Source: Centroberyx gerrardi (lineage: Eukaryota > Chordata > Actinopteri > Beryciformes > Berycidae). From it: 64,000 bases of DNA. Made by a program: the position numbers and the translations under genes. A model generated the notes under the pieces. The model did no database searches, was not told the origin of the DNA, and saw nothing but the letters and a program-made list of their open reading frames with translations. Shown here in pieces: positions 46,391-58,983 of this stretch (its first letter is position 1; each line of letters begins with the position of its first letter). Location of the stretch: NCBI RefSeq assembly GCF_048128805.1, contig NC_136006.1, positions 8,480,179 through 8,544,178 on the forward strand, given 5' to 3'.

Positions 46391-47674
46391 TGTGTTTGTC
46401 AGGCTGTGTGAATACATTACATTTCACTACAGCCTTTACAGCTCAATTCTCCATTTTCCGCACACATGACCTCGTTTTCCAGTGCTTCTGTTTTTGTTTT
46501 GTTTTCTGGAAACATTCAATAACAAAAAGATACAGGATGAATTTTTGAGATCTCTTTTCACGTCCCTCCTAGACTCTCTGTAGTGTGGCTTTGATGGTGA
46601 ACTGGTGCCATATTGTATGCATATACAATGCAGAATAACATGCATAATGTATGATCTGGGAGATATTATGGCAAGCAACAAGTAATTGTGCTTCCCTAAA
46701 GTACAGAGGAAAGTAGGCTATAGGATGGTGCAAACAGAGAAGACCTGGATAAATAATTCATTGAAGTCCTTTTGGTTTCTCTGAGCATTAAGTGTTTGGT
46801 CTGCTTGGAGGAAAGATGGACACGGTTTGTGTTTTTGGGCCAAAGCTATTTGTTCTATTATACTGGGAAAGATCAAGAACAGAAAAGCAATTTGATTTAA
46901 CTGGATCCAATCTGAACCAATCCAATTCAGTACAGTCCAGTCAGCCACTACATGGTCTGGTAATTTCAGCTCAGTTCAGCTCAGTTCAATTCAATTAAGT
47001 GTCCTTAAGAGGAAATGTATTTTGCAGCCAGGGTCTATAAGACACATAACTGATGGCAGCATCAACTGATCACCACGTCTGACAAGTCTCAGCTGAGCAG
47101 AGAGGTCAGAGAGAAGTCAATAGGTCAGAAAAGAGCAAAACTCACTCATTTCATCTGGTAATTAGATGCAGGTCTTGTGAAAATCAGACATGGCGGCTGG
47201 ATGCTGGTTTCAGTAGCTTAGCCTATAACAGCTCGGGTTTATGAAGTGTGACTAAACTTACGTAACTAGGAACCTGAGCGTGATGCCATTAGCTCTTCTT
47301 ACTCTGCTCTCTTCAGCATTTCTCATGGTTGTTTTTGTTTACATCACACCTGGAGCATCTTTACTCCTCGTTACATAGTTTGACTGTTTAAACTCATCCT
47401 TCCTTCAACTTACCATTTCATATTTTACCTTTTTTTGTCTTGGACGCTGCTCTGTTAGCCAGGCCTCTTGAGAAAGACACTTCAATGATAACCTATAGTC
47501 TGATTGAATATAGGTTAAATAAATAAAAAACAAAAACCTTAGATTAACTTTTAGTGAAATAATTAGTTAATAATTATATTTTTTAGTTAAATAATTAACT
47601 ATTTTAGAACAACTGCACTGTATTATTTATGATACTGTAAACTGGTGTGTAAATTCAGTCTGTGACTGCCAAGT

Positions 47675-47730
47675 AGTAAATCTACTAGTACTACTACTAA
47701 TAGTAGTAGCAGTAGTAGTAGTAGATACTA
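47675..47730 (+). repeat. (TAC/TAG)n imperfect palindromic trinucleotide tract
   Basis: CTACTAGTACTACTAC followed by TAGTAGTAGCAGTAGTAG, ACT then AGT units that are mutually complementary. Confidence 0.7.
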
Positions 47731-48936
47731 AATGAGCACATGAAACCACACAAGTAATGTTTTAAAGCAACGTTTCTGTAGAATCACAACCAAGAGTATT
47801 TTTCAATATGATTTTGTTCCTTGTAGTTTACTATGTTATCCACATTGATTCTGACCTGGTGGCAGCCCGTCCCTGCTGCAGGTAATCTTGCTCATATGTA
47901 TTGTCTCATTTTGTCTGTTTCACTATAAGGTGAACATTTATACAACATTTACAATTGAGGCAACTATTATTTCATGTTGCCTTCCCTAGTTATGTCATGA
48001 CAAACAAACCAAGAGATACTAAACAATTCCTCTAGATTCAAATTGGCCAGCAGACCTGGATCGTCCAGAATTCCTTACTTGCTTGCCTACTTTCCTGTGA
48101 TCTTCTGAACCTCCTGGCCTGCCGTCCTGTGTGGCAAACCCCACCTATCTGGTACAGTGAGTAACTTGGACAAGACGGGCCATAAAAAGCATTTCCAAAA
48201 ACTATTAGGGCCAGATCTGCTGACCAGGTCCTTCTCCTTTTTTGCCCCCCCCTTTCCTTCCTACGCCTTCTACGCCGTCTTAGAAGGAAAAAAAAATTGA
48301 GGAGAGGCCTTCTCACTCGTCTTCGGCTCCCTCCTCTTGGTATTTTTTTCTTGAACTGGGACTAGCAAACATCCTGAGAAGAATGGAAATGAGGGGAAAT
48401 GAAGGGAAACATGGGAGAAATGGTTCTGATGGGATTTGACTCTGTCAGCAGAGACACAAGTAGTGCCAGAATTGTTCCAGAACTGCCTGCAAGGGGAATA
48501 CAACTGAGTTTTTGCAGTACAGTATGTTATTCTACAATCTTGGACAGCTAGTTTGTGTAGGTATAGTGGTAATAGTAGTAGTATTAGCAGTAGTACAGTG
48601 GTTGTAAAAGTCCCTCTCCATGCATTTGTCTTGCAACACAAAACTCTAATGTCTCACAACCAACTAGTTACCAGACCATTAATTGTACTGCAGCTTCTGA
48701 CAGGCCCAAAAGAGAGCAAAACCTTGATTTTTCCTAAAAGTTTCCTCTTGGGGATTGAGCACAAGTGACGTAAACATGTAGTAAAAAGAGGAGCTACATT
48801 CATATTTTATTTACTGGCTTCATCTGTTGACCAATTGACCCTTTTCACAAACATGGCTGACATATTTCCGTTGTGTCTTAGCAGGGTATAGATCAGTTCT
48901 CATGCTAAGAAGCAACGTTCTGTTGTCTCCGACTCT

Positions 48937-49196
48937 GTCTGTGATCACTATTACCGTTGCTGTCATTGACATATCTTCCTGTTTCTGTTATCAGATGACT
49001 GCTCGACTATAAAAAAGTGATTTGATCGAGGGTCACAAAATGCTAACAGCACAGAAATTACCATTAGCCTTGGTTAGCCAGTTAGCATTTTGTGACCCTC
49101 GATCAAATCACTGACAATCTGACAACAGAAACCGAAAGATATGTCAATGACAACACATGTATTTTGTGTGGAAACACAAAATAAGTGATCACAGAC
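48937..49196. mobile_element. foldback element, 260 bp
   Basis: Outer arms GTCTGTGATCACT (48937-48949) and AGTGATCACAGAC (49184-49196) are exact complements. Inner arms 49017-49048 and 49081-49112 are a perfect 32-bp complement (GATTTGATCGAGGGTCAC core). Segments between also pair (TGTCATTGACATATCTT with AAGATATGTCAATGACA). Confidence 0.75.
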
Positions 49197-49958
49197 TTTT
49201 TTAACAGCTTTTTAACATTGCTGACAATTGAGAGAGTGGCAACAGGGGAAGCGGCTGAACAGACAGCCAAGGCAAACGTCACTGCTGTGAATTAAAGTGA
49301 ATAAAGGAAAGTGAATACTTGGCATTCTCCCTTATGACTGAAAATGACCAAGCAGAGTCTGACCTGTCACTTCGTTTTTGATGTCACACTGATGTAGCGC
49401 TCTTGTGACAATCAGTTTTTAAAGCTGTAAAATGTGACTGTGATGCTACTCAGATGCTTCTCTGGGTATAAGTGTATATTTCAGATTCAGCACTGAACAC
49501 AAATAAACACTTTATGAGTCTATAAGGTGATTTCCATTTTCCCTATGGAGTAGCTCAAGGCTGATGACATCACAGTTTTGAGTCAAGAGTCTGTGTTTTC
49601 TAGCTGAGGGAAAGTTTGTTATTCGCCGCAGTCTTACCCCATTTTACCACTATAAACCACAGAGATTCACACTACTCCTACTCCATTCAACCTCGTTCAC
49701 TCACCTCCCCATCGTACCACGGCTCTTCCCAGTGAATCATCTCATCCAATAGGAGAAGACATGTGAAAAGCATCATGGTAGCAACATGGCTGACCTGACC
49801 TCAATGCAGAAAGGCCTTTAGAGAGGATGTATAGTAGCTCAGGGCGAGGGGATAAGCATTGTCTGCGGCTGCATCCATTCCATGTTTGGTGCATTGAAGC
49901 AGACAGTCTAATGCATTCGATTGGGAGACTGGATGAGGGCTTTGTGCAGCCACACAAA

Positions 49959-50115
49959 AAGGGGGGCAGTGGTAGCCTAAAGGTTAGAGGAAGGTTTCGA
50001 CGGGAAGGTCTCTGGTTTGAATCTCCATGCTGGTCAGGGAGACGAGGGTGAGAAGTGAGTAATGCTCTCCTCTCCCTCAAAAACTAGTGTAGCGATGCCC
50101 TTAAGCACCTCTTTT
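49959..50115 (+). repeat. tRNA-derived SINE
   Basis: A-box-like GTAGCCTAAAGGTTAGAGGA and B-box-like GGTTTGAATCTCC at tRNA spacing, then TGAGTAATGCTCTCCTCTCC and GATGCCCTTAAGCACC, as in abundant teleost tRNA-derived SINEs. It is not an intact tRNA gene: there is no acceptor-stem pairing. Confidence 0.75.
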
Positions 50116-50119
50116 TTTT

Positions 50120-50650
50120 CTTGCTGATATATCAGGACAATACTGGCCTTTTGTTAAATATCAGATATCGGCCAGTCATGTGATGGAGGCTCCTCCCTGA
50201 CCACAGCTACGGAAAAACACTCTTTGCACATTTTATTTATTCATTTAATTGTTTTTTTAATAATCTTTTTTGTAAATGAATTCTTTGTTTAAAGTTTAAC
50301 AGTAGAGTTTCCCCTTCTGTTGAATAGATTTTGGGGGTCAGCCTGTTTTAAAGAGCTGTTAACCCTAAAATAATTTAATTAGTCTGGGTTTCAATGGAGA
50401 GTTTTAGTGTCACATGACGGTTAAAATGCTGTTTACGAGGCTTTTCCACCCTGACTAGAAGAAAATTCTGGGTGACTTGTAGTTTTATGTAATTTGTACA
50501 CTGGATACTTTACTACTAAGTTTGTGGCATGAAAATGGTCAAATTTAAAGGCATTGAATATCGGCACAAAATATCAGTTATTGGTGACTTAAGTCTAAAA
50601 CTATGGATATCAGTATTGCCCTTCAAAATCCCATATTGGTCGAACCCTTG
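50120..50650. mobile_element. degraded GATATCGG-type MITE
   Basis: TGCTGATATATCAGGACAATAC at the left and CAGTATTGCC...ATATTGGTCGAACCC at the right are weak inverted ends, with ATCAGATATCGGCCAGTC and GAATATCGGCAC inside. Probably an old relative of the 10471 and 18242 elements. Confidence 0.5.
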
Positions 50651-51037
50651 TATAAATGTGAAGCAGAGTGAGGAAGAGCATGTGCTCTCAGCAGAACCTT
50701 TCCCTGGATGAATAAAGATTAAATCCCCCCAAAAACTGTGAAAAATAGCTCTACATCAAAGACAGAGTTTTGACTGCTCCATAAAAAGCCTTAGAGGGCT
50801 CAGATCAGAGACTGGGAACGACAGAATGGTAACAGCATGATAGTGAGTGAGGACTTTTGTAACATCAAGGAGGCACAAAAAATAGCTGCGCGCTAAAGAT
50901 AGCACATCTGAGGACTATTTCTGGAGTGAAAGGAGAGGAAGATGCTGCTTACAATGCCCATGTTTACTGGATAAATTAAACACTACTCAGATATCGACCT
51001 GAAATAAGTGGGTGGGGGTTGAATGAAGGTGTAAGTG

Positions 51038-51039
51038 AA

Positions 51040-51088
<49 letters not shown>
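51038..51088 (+). repeat. (GTTA)n microsatellite
   Basis: About 12 GTTA units followed by GAGCTAGT variants. Confidence 0.93.
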
Positions 51089-52114
51089 GAGCTAGTGAGC
51101 TAGTGAGTTAGTTGGTTGAAAGTCAATATTCCAGTAAAATGATCAACATGATCTAAAAACATGACAAAGAGTTTTGACCTTGATTCTTGAACTTAAGTGA
51201 ATCTGGTCAGCATCTTCTGCCGCTTAAACCCCACTGGTGAAAATAGAAACTGATCTCAGTAGATTATCTGGCCTTTTTAGACATTTTAGCACTTCTCCAT
51301 TACTCACATTACAAGGGATGTAAGTTATTTGTTATGGACCCTGTGGCTTTGACCCTTGATCCCCTGATAAGTGGTTGTTCATTGGTGATCTAGGAGAATC
51401 AGAATCAGAGTTAATGGCCAAGTATCCTTTTGAGCAATGTTATGTCGATTTACAATTTAAAAAACGTCTAAATCATTACAGATGTCTAACCTAAAATTTG
51501 GCTCCATAGGGTTTAAAATTGAAAGTTTACATCTACATCTTATATAGACTGCGTCTTCTGGGGTAAATGACTAAAAATAAACCATTATCTCAGACTTTTT
51601 TGGTGCATATTTTTGATATTTACAGCTGTTTATGCATTGTTTGAATATGTAATAATGTATTTACTGCTTGGTCTAAAACGTGGTTATACATAGCAAAAAA
51701 AGGTTATATATACGGCTATATGAGAGCTAAAGCAGAGATGTGATGTTGAAATTAGGTCTAGTGTTCAGTGGGAAGTTTGCACACACAAGGAATTGGACTT
51801 TGTGTTGCTTGGTGGTCACATTAAACATAAAAAACAACATGAAAGTATATAAAAAAGTAGTATTTAAAATTAAGAAATTGGTCTCTTTTTGAGGTAGTAT
51901 ACAAAGAAAATAATAGCCTATATAAGTAGTACTGTATATTAGAAGTAGAAATTTAAGAAATAGGTGTCTATATCTATACAGCATGAACATGGTTCTCTGT
52001 TGAAACCTGACTGATTGCATTGATTGGAAACTTTGGAAGTCAGTAATAGAAAAAAATAAACAGAAATATATAAGGGTTGTTTATGGGAGTTTGTGTTTAC
52101 TTCTACTGTAGTGC

Positions 52115-52172
52115 TGAATGTAAGTCGCTTTGGATCCGAGCCATGAGCTAAACGTCTAAACATGTAAATGTA
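52115..52172 (+). repeat. SINE 3' tail remnant
   Basis: AAGTCGCTTTGGATCCGAGCC and GCTAAACGTCTAAACATGTAA match the end of teleost SINEs (GTCGCTTTGGATAAAAGC type). Confidence 0.5.
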
Positions 52173-52194
52173 CCTACAAATCCCTTTTAAGGAT

Positions 52195-52480
52195 TCATTT
52201 CCCGCACAAGTCATTTTCCCAGTGTGAGTTTTACGGCGAAGTCAAAAGATTGACTCGCCGGTATTCAGCAGGATGTGATTTGGCGGATAAGTATGTGTTC
52301 ATTAGATGCCCAGGGGGGGCCAAGTCTCAGCGAGGTCCTGTCCCAATTCATTCCAACATCTACGCCAGAGGCTGAACTGCTGCCTTGATTATACCAATTT
52401 ACCCTCCCACCCACCCAAGAGGAAGACATTTAATTACACTGTTTATACCGCAGTGCTTTCCACCAAGTAAACACACGCTA
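52195..52480. promoter_or_regulatory. candidate conserved non-coding element
   Basis: Repeat-free, balanced composition with CpGs, AAGTAAACACACG (forkhead-like) and CTATTGTTGTC (SOX-like). Bordered by a SINE tail on the left and a retroposon end on the right. Conservation not tested. Confidence 0.35.
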
Positions 52481-52514
52481 GCTATTGTTGTCAGCCAATC
52501 TTATGGACAACATA

Positions 52515-52720
52515 TCTTCAGAATCAGAGTCATTTTAATTGAGAAGTACAATAAATGTTGAGGAGTTTGTCTTGGTGACACTGGTGTAAAGAAATATTGA
52601 CTGCTGACAGTTTTATAGTACATATGGACACAAGGACTACAGGATCTGACATATAGTACAGTGCAAGACATGTAATGCATAGTAAAGTATCTATACTTCC
52701 TCAGCATACATATATTCAAC
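52515..52720 (+). repeat. retroposon 3' end (AGAATCAGAGTC type)
   Basis: AGAATCAGAGTCATTTTAATTG, GAAGTACAATAAATGTT and AGGAGTTTGTCTTGGTGACA are a frequent teleost retroposon end. A weaker piece is at 51399-51425. Confidence 0.5.
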
Positions 52721-53394
52721 ATTCAGTATTCATAAATTCCCAATATAAACCAAATTCTGCACAACACCCTGTTATTTCAGGGTATGTGGGCCTTTGAACT
52801 GCAGAGTCAGCATCACATGAACAGAACATATGGAGTATGAATGCAGAGTTTATAGTGATGAGGCTCCCTTGATGTTGCTCTGAAAAAATAGCTTGGAGGG
52901 AAAACTTCTCAGCCAATCATATTGCTTGGTTATTATTATATTATTCAAGTCTTCTATAATGGTTCAAAGCTCTTTTGTCTCCCTGCGCTGGTCGTAGTTG
53001 AGGCTTCGTGACGGTGTGATCAGTTGATTTTTTATTAAATAATGTCATCAGTACTGAGTTTATCAAATTTATTTTTACATTGGGATATAGGTTTACAGAC
53101 ACAAATTTTCCAATTAATAGTTTGCCATGAGAAAGTATTTCAGCCTTTTCAAATAACATAATTCCTGTTCTTTGGAAGCGCTGTTTTACAAATCAAATTA
53201 TGTTTTTGGTCAAATCTGCCAAATACAAACTACAAAGTACACAAAAGTAGTTAAATTTGCAATTGAAAACCTAAAAACTTTCCATTTCTTGTATGTTGCC
53301 CTCACAACTTTCACCAATAAGTGAATAATTCATCTTGAAAATGTAATTTATCACCTAACAAAGGAACATCAGCTCTCTTACAGTCTTAGAATCA

Positions 53395-53735
53395 GAGTAA
53401 GGAATGGATTACATGTAATGGGATTACAGTAATCAGATTGCCGAAATGGTAATTTTGTGACAATCAGATTACAGCTACTTTGGTTAAGTGCTTAAAGGTT
53501 TACTCACAACATGTTTGGAGGGAAAACAGATTTGGTTTATGAGATTATAGCCATCAACACAATTTTACATACTTACATGTTTCAGTGTATAAAGCAGAAT
53601 AAAGTGTTTAGCTTCACACTCTGTGGTTTTCTGGAGGCAAAGTAACCGAAAAGTAATCAAACTACGTTAATGAGTTTGAGTATTCCAGTAGATGACATAT
53701 CTGTAATGGATTACGCTTCCCCACTCCCAATCAAA
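53395..53735. mobile_element. MITE-like element (GGATTACATGTAATGGGATTAC type)
   Basis: Left end GGAATGGATTACATG with GTAATCAGATTGCCG, right end GTAATGGATTACGCTTCCCC. A common teleost hAT-like MITE with imperfect inverted ends. Confidence 0.55.
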
Positions 53736-53739
53736 ACAC

Positions 53740-55175
53740 AATACGTCCATTTTGCTAAAAAAAAAAACGTTTACCTGAAATTCACGATTCAATATGTCTA
53801 AAATATAGAAGATCCAGTCTGTAAAAATATTAGCATTTTGTCAACTAATGGCTTAAGATACATTGTATCCTTTAAAAAGTAATATACTGTAATTTGTTTT
53901 AATTTTGTGTAATCAAACATTTTGTGAGAGCAGGAATAACTTTTTCATACAGTATAGTGTATATCTCTTTTTGGAATGAAACTTTTAATTTCACTCCTGA
54001 GTTGAAATGCAGTGAATTGTAGCTTAGTGAACACCAAACTGATCATGAATCTGTTACTAGTTTTGTTGGAGATAGAGTCAGATTTATCTTGTGGATAAAA
54101 CTAGACTTGCAGTGTGCTGTGATCATGTTTATGTGTATTTATAGATGATGATGTCTCTATTTTCTGATATTTCTAGCCTTTTATATCGAGCGCAAATGTG
54201 TACATTTCATTTTCTGAAGGACACATAGAGAAGTAAATTCAAGTCAAGTTTATTTGTATAACACTTAAGTTACAGTTACAGTCAGAAAAAGTTGATCTAC
54301 TGAAACAATGTCATAAGAGTTTCATTCTAAAATGAGGTATCCACTATTTGAAAGTGACACCTATCCTTACAAAATGATCTATAGCACAAAATTTCCAACA
54401 ACTAAAGGGTAATCTTTTATTACAAAATGCTCTACAACTATTTGGGAAAAGGTAGAATCCATCAGTCAATATTTCACAATCACAGATGACTCTATCCTCA
54501 AAAGCATAACCATTTTGTAGGGAAAAGCCTCAAGATGACTCATAACTTTTAAAGTAGCATGTAATGCGCTTTACTTTCACGCCAGCAATTATTTTGTAAG
54601 AGTATGCATCATCAGTGGTTTTGATGTCACTATTCAATTTATGGTACTTTTCAAAGGAGATTAGGCAACATAAATCCTTAGTTGACAAAGTAGAAACGCT
54701 TTTATAGACTGGATCATTTATGTTTAAGATATATGTTGAGTCAGGTAATGTTTTCCTGCCTAAATAGATGCTTTGGAAAAGAAGTTCACATATAACCCAG
54801 GCTGCCCTCTGGTTTAGCAGATTAAGCCAAATACCAGCTAGTCGTGCTGTAATCTGGCTCATAGCCTACAGTGCATGTTATCCCTTTTCCCCTCTGCTGT
54901 TGATCCTCTCCCTCTCCTTTTGATATTGTCCCACAGAGCTGCAATGCCATGGAAATAATCTCAAAAAAGAACAGACATGAATACAAGGAGGCAGGTAATA
55001 AATAGGCTACAGGTAATTCATAACTGCTGAAGATGAGTCAAGAGCTCCATCTGCAGGCCAGCTACTGAGAAACATTCATATTGTCACACAAGACTGTCAG
55101 ATGTCAAACCTTGTATCTTAAAAAAGACAACTTGTAAATGTAGAAAATGCGGAAGAGGATAAGGGCCACATGTGA
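53740..55175. other. intergenic DNA, nothing assigned
   Basis: AT-rich unique sequence. A retroposon tail (AAGTCAAGTTTATTTGTATA) lies at 54241-54262, and a 110-codon open frame on the minus strand (54530-54862) has no family resemblance or splice context. Confidence 0.3.
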
Positions 55176-55189
55176 ATAATGTATTTAGG

Positions 55190-55345
55190 TTTTTAGAATA
55201 AAGTCAGAATTCTGAGTTCTGACTTTAAATTCAGAGTTCTGACTTTATTCTCAGAATTCTGACTTTGAACCCAGAATTCTGACTATTCTCAGAATCTCAG
55301 AATTCTGACTATTCTCAAAATTTGAGATTCATCTTAGAACTCAAA
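55190..55345. repeat. short tandem array of TCAGAATTCTGAC units
   Basis: Six or more units of CAGAATTCTGAC or variants (GAGTTCTGACTTT), each itself a near-palindrome around GAATTC. Confidence 0.75.
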
Positions 55346-55349
55346 TAAT

Positions 55350-57000
55350 TTTTTGCACATGGCCCTAATCCTCTTCCACAAGAAAAGCAGCAGATTTATA
55401 ACCATGCATTTTTTTAAATGCATTTTAGAAATTTAATTACTTCGGCTGTAAGGACCATGGAAACCTTCAGTTCAAGTACATCCATGAAAAACACACACAC
55501 ACAAAAAAAATGCAGTTGCAAGGTTTTTCCATGACAGCAGCCCTGTACTATAAAGCATCTCTTTTTCTCATAGGGCAAGTATTCTGTGTGCAGGAGAGTG
55601 AAGCTTATGGAAAAAGTCTGATTTTTAGCATCTCTGATTAAAACAGAGGGAAAGCAACGTCATTCACATTTATCAGATCCATTAAAATCAGTGATCAGTT
55701 ACAATCTGGTGGAACATGTTTTGTCAAAATCCATGTTACTCTTTTAGAAAACTATTTTAAATGTGATGTTTATAGTATCTCTACAAACAAGTGCCTCACT
55801 CTGGTAGTAATCTGCACACACCACTAGATGGGAGTGGTGACTCAAATTTGAGTCTTGCCAAGTCTCTCAACTTTATATTATCCAAAATAACACCCTGAAG
55901 AGCTGGAAATATTTGGGGATTTTTTATCTTTCAGAAAGCATAGCAGGGCAGAAAGGCAAGGCAGAAATTGGTTCCAAGTGTATCAATTTATTTTAGACCA
56001 CCGTTTCTATTTTGTGTGCTGTGCTTGGATGTTTGAGTTGTTTTGTCCTTGACTTTGCATCTAAAGAACGAAAATATTCACCACATATTTATCAGTTCAC
56101 ACATAGACCAGGAATTATTGCAGCACTCTCATCACCAAGCTGCTTCATTTAATTTGGATTTCACACTTTGGAAATGAAGGACTGAAAAAGGAGAAGCAGG
56201 ACCAAACCGTTCTACCATCTTAAAATTATATTAAAAAAGTTTGTCATTGAATTTCCTTAAATATAGAGGATCCAGTCTGTAAGAGTATTATGATTTTGCC
56301 AATCCATGACTTACAGTAACTTACTTATTATCCTCTAACAGGTACTACAATTTGTTTTACTTTTGAACAATTCATAATTTTGTAACAGCAGGTGTCATTG
56401 TATTAAAGCTATTAAAGTATTACAGTTATAATGAAACTGAGACTTTTCTCTTATATCACATTTTAATTAAAAAAAAAAAAAGATATTGTTGCTGGATGCC
56501 AACACAATTTTTCATCTTAAAACGAGTTTCTAAATCTGATCTGTTGGTGCTTGAGATACATCCCTTGAATGTTAATTGAATGACTTTTTTAATTACACTG
56601 AAGTCTCAATCACAAGTGAGAAAACAAGGGGAGATACTGCCATGCGTGGGCGTCTTCTCCATGAGATAATTGGAAGATGAAGAATAAAAGAACTAAAGTT
56701 CAGCAGTTGGATAAACTTCATGTCGTATGGGATGAAGTTAAATGGGAATGTGAGCCAGGCTTGACTCTCTGGAAAGCGTTCTGCTAATAAACACTTGACC
56801 TGTTTTAACACAGAAATAATATGACATCGTGGCATTTCAACCAAGCTCATTTTAGAGAAATATTTACACACGTCTTCAGCAAAATCACCATACTGAAAAC
56901 ACCTCCACTGATCTGTAAAGTTGTGAGAGTATCTAGTCAGAGTGTTGGTCTCTGCTGCTACACTGCACTTCACTTTTGTTCTTGGACTTGATGTCTAAAA
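55350..57000. other. intergenic DNA, nothing assigned
   Basis: AT-rich. 56250-56460 resembles 53770-53960 (TATAGAGGATCCAGTCTGTAA, CTACAATTTGTTTTA), so an unnamed interspersed repeat is likely. No exon. Confidence 0.35.
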
Positions 57001-57008
57001 TATTTCAC

Positions 57009-57138
57009 AACAAATAGAAAACGTTCAAAAGAAAGTTGGTACTCCAACTTGAGTAAAATTTATCTGAAGTAGTGTCACTTCAGATAAATTTTACTCAAGT
57101 TGGAGTACCAACTTTCTTTTGAATGTTTTCTATTTGTT
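57009..57138. repeat. near-perfect palindrome, 62-bp arms and 6-nt loop
   Basis: 57009-57070 and 57077-57138 are reverse complements with a single mismatch (61/62), around AGTGTC. The arms contain ACTCAAGTTGGAGTACCAAC. Confidence 0.92.
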
Positions 57139-57239
57139 TCCCTTCTGATATGTCTTACTATTCTTCTTATTTTGCCTCACTGTACTGTAAACTCTGTTTC
57201 AGGACAAGTGCTGTATAAATTAATCTTTATTATCATTAG

Positions 57240-57565
57240 CCTATTATTATTAGTAGCAGTAGTTGTAGCAGTAATAGTAGTAGTAGTAACAGCAGCAGAA
57301 GTAGCAGTAGCAGTGGTAGTACTACTAGTAGTAGTAGAAGTAGTAGCAGTAGTAGCAGCAGTAGTAGTAGTAGTAGCAGTAGTAGTAGTAATAGTAGTAG
57401 TAGTAGTAGTAGTAGCAGCAAGTATAGCAGTAGTAGTGGTAGTAGTAGAAGCAGCAGTTGTAGTAATAGTAGTTTAGCAGTAGCAGTAGTAGTAGTAGTA
57501 GTAGTAGCAGTAGTAGTAGTAGCAGTACTTGTAGTTTAGTAGTAGTAGTAGTACTGTAGCAGCAG
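57240..57565 (+). repeat. (TAG)n-type trinucleotide satellite, about 320 bp
   Basis: Almost entirely TAG/CAG/TAA triplets with occasional shifts. Long open frames through it (poly-Val or poly-Leu) are artefacts. Confidence 0.95.
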
Positions 57566-57569
57566 CAGT

Positions 57570-57905
57570 AGAAAATTACTCAAGTAAAAGTAAACGAGTG
57601 ACTCACTTAAACTAATTAAAATATTAAGTCACTTTTGAACAAAAATCATATGTATATTCCAAAATTGTTCCTTCAATAAATTAACTAATTATCCATTTTG
57701 AAATTGTCTTTGCTGTCAGTTTGATGTGTGATCATCATTAGCCCTGTGTTTGGCAATGACCCATTTTTAATAAAATCAAGATAGATGATATCAGATAAGG
57801 AAGGTGAAGTGCAGAATGACTGTGGTTTCAAAAAACTCAACCACTGTGGGAGTCAAAAAGCAGCGTTACTAGTAACTAGAGTATGTGTAATTAGTTACCA
57901 CCTTC
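57570..57905. mobile_element. MITE remnant (ACTCAAGTAAAAGTAAACGAG type)
   Basis: AAATTACTCAAGTAAAAGTAAA at the left and GCGTTACTAGTAACTAGAGT with TAATTAGTTACCACC at the right, related to the element at 3822-4365. Confidence 0.5.
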
Positions 57906-58740
57906 ACCTGCATAATTCCACAGGTTTTGCTGCATTGCTCCTGTAGCGATGATAATAGCAGTTCTGCATGGTAGACTATGCTGATGTGGCGTGATGGGTA
58001 TGGTGAGTCACAGGGAACCAACCCTGAGACTGGAGGCTAGTACCAGTGGGCTACAAAACAAGCCCAGACTGATTATTTCTGAAATAGATTGGGACCCATT
58101 ATGAGTCATTTTATTGGCGCTCCAATTAGCCTCTCCATATCTCTCTATAGGCTAATACTAAAAAAAGGACTGACCTTTTCTTCATGAAAATTCCCATTAA
58201 GTTGATGTAAAGCTAGGCTTTCACAAGCACAGAGCTAATTATCAGGAGAGGTGAATATTCTTCACTATATTAACTTTAGGTTCATCAGGGTGGCTGAGTG
58301 CAGTCTTACAGCTAATATTGACAGCTGAGACAGATGCCAGTGTGTTTTTCTGATGCAAGATAACTGTCATCTGAGCACATGAGATAAACCTACTGACAGC
58401 AAAGGAGCATGAACAGACCACAGCAATGTTAAATCTCTTTTGAATATGCTGCACAGCTTTTTTAGAGCTTAGTAATATCCAGACAGGTAAACACCCCAAG
58501 GATAAGCCACAAGGTAATAACTTTATTATAATTTTAATCACACCTGAACTTTTGCCACCATAACAGTGCTGGGGCATCTTTGATTTTTTTTTTTAGATAT
58601 ACAGGTATTTGGTCCCAAAATGACAGTTTACCCCAAGGCCCTGTTTAAATGTCAGGAGTAGGGAGGTAGTCTAACTCACGACCTGTCAGCTGTGGGGAAA
58701 ACACCGATGTCGACGCTAATTCAAAACTACAGTGTTGTGA

Positions 58741-58800
58741 GGTGGAGGGAGGGAGGGGAGGAGAGGAGAGGGGAGGGGAGGGGAGGAGAGGAGAGGGAGG
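58741..58800 (+). repeat. 60-bp G-rich purine tract
   Basis: Only G and A apart from one T, with seven or more GGG/GGGG runs separated by A or GA. Fits G-quadruplex or triplex formation. Confidence 0.85.
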
Positions 58801-58983
58801 CTGTGCACTGTTTATGCTCTTTTCCAAACAACTAAACTTGCTGACAAATTGTCCTCTTATCCGTCCAGGGGAAGAGAGAGAGAGAAAAAAAAAAGTGAGC
58901 AGATGTATGTTTGAAATCTTCTATGGGATTATGATATGCAAGATTAACAGCAAACTGCGGTGTTTACTCCTCTCTCCCCTGCA

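Noticed and set aside
49959-50040. Possible tRNA gene
   Set aside because: A- and B-box-like sequences are present, but there are no acceptor-stem pairs or anticodon arm, and the downstream sequence matches a tRNA-derived SINE.
57100-57477. Long open frames (poly-Val or poly-Leu) on both strands
   Set aside because: They are translations of the TAG trinucleotide satellite; no start context, splice sites or homology.
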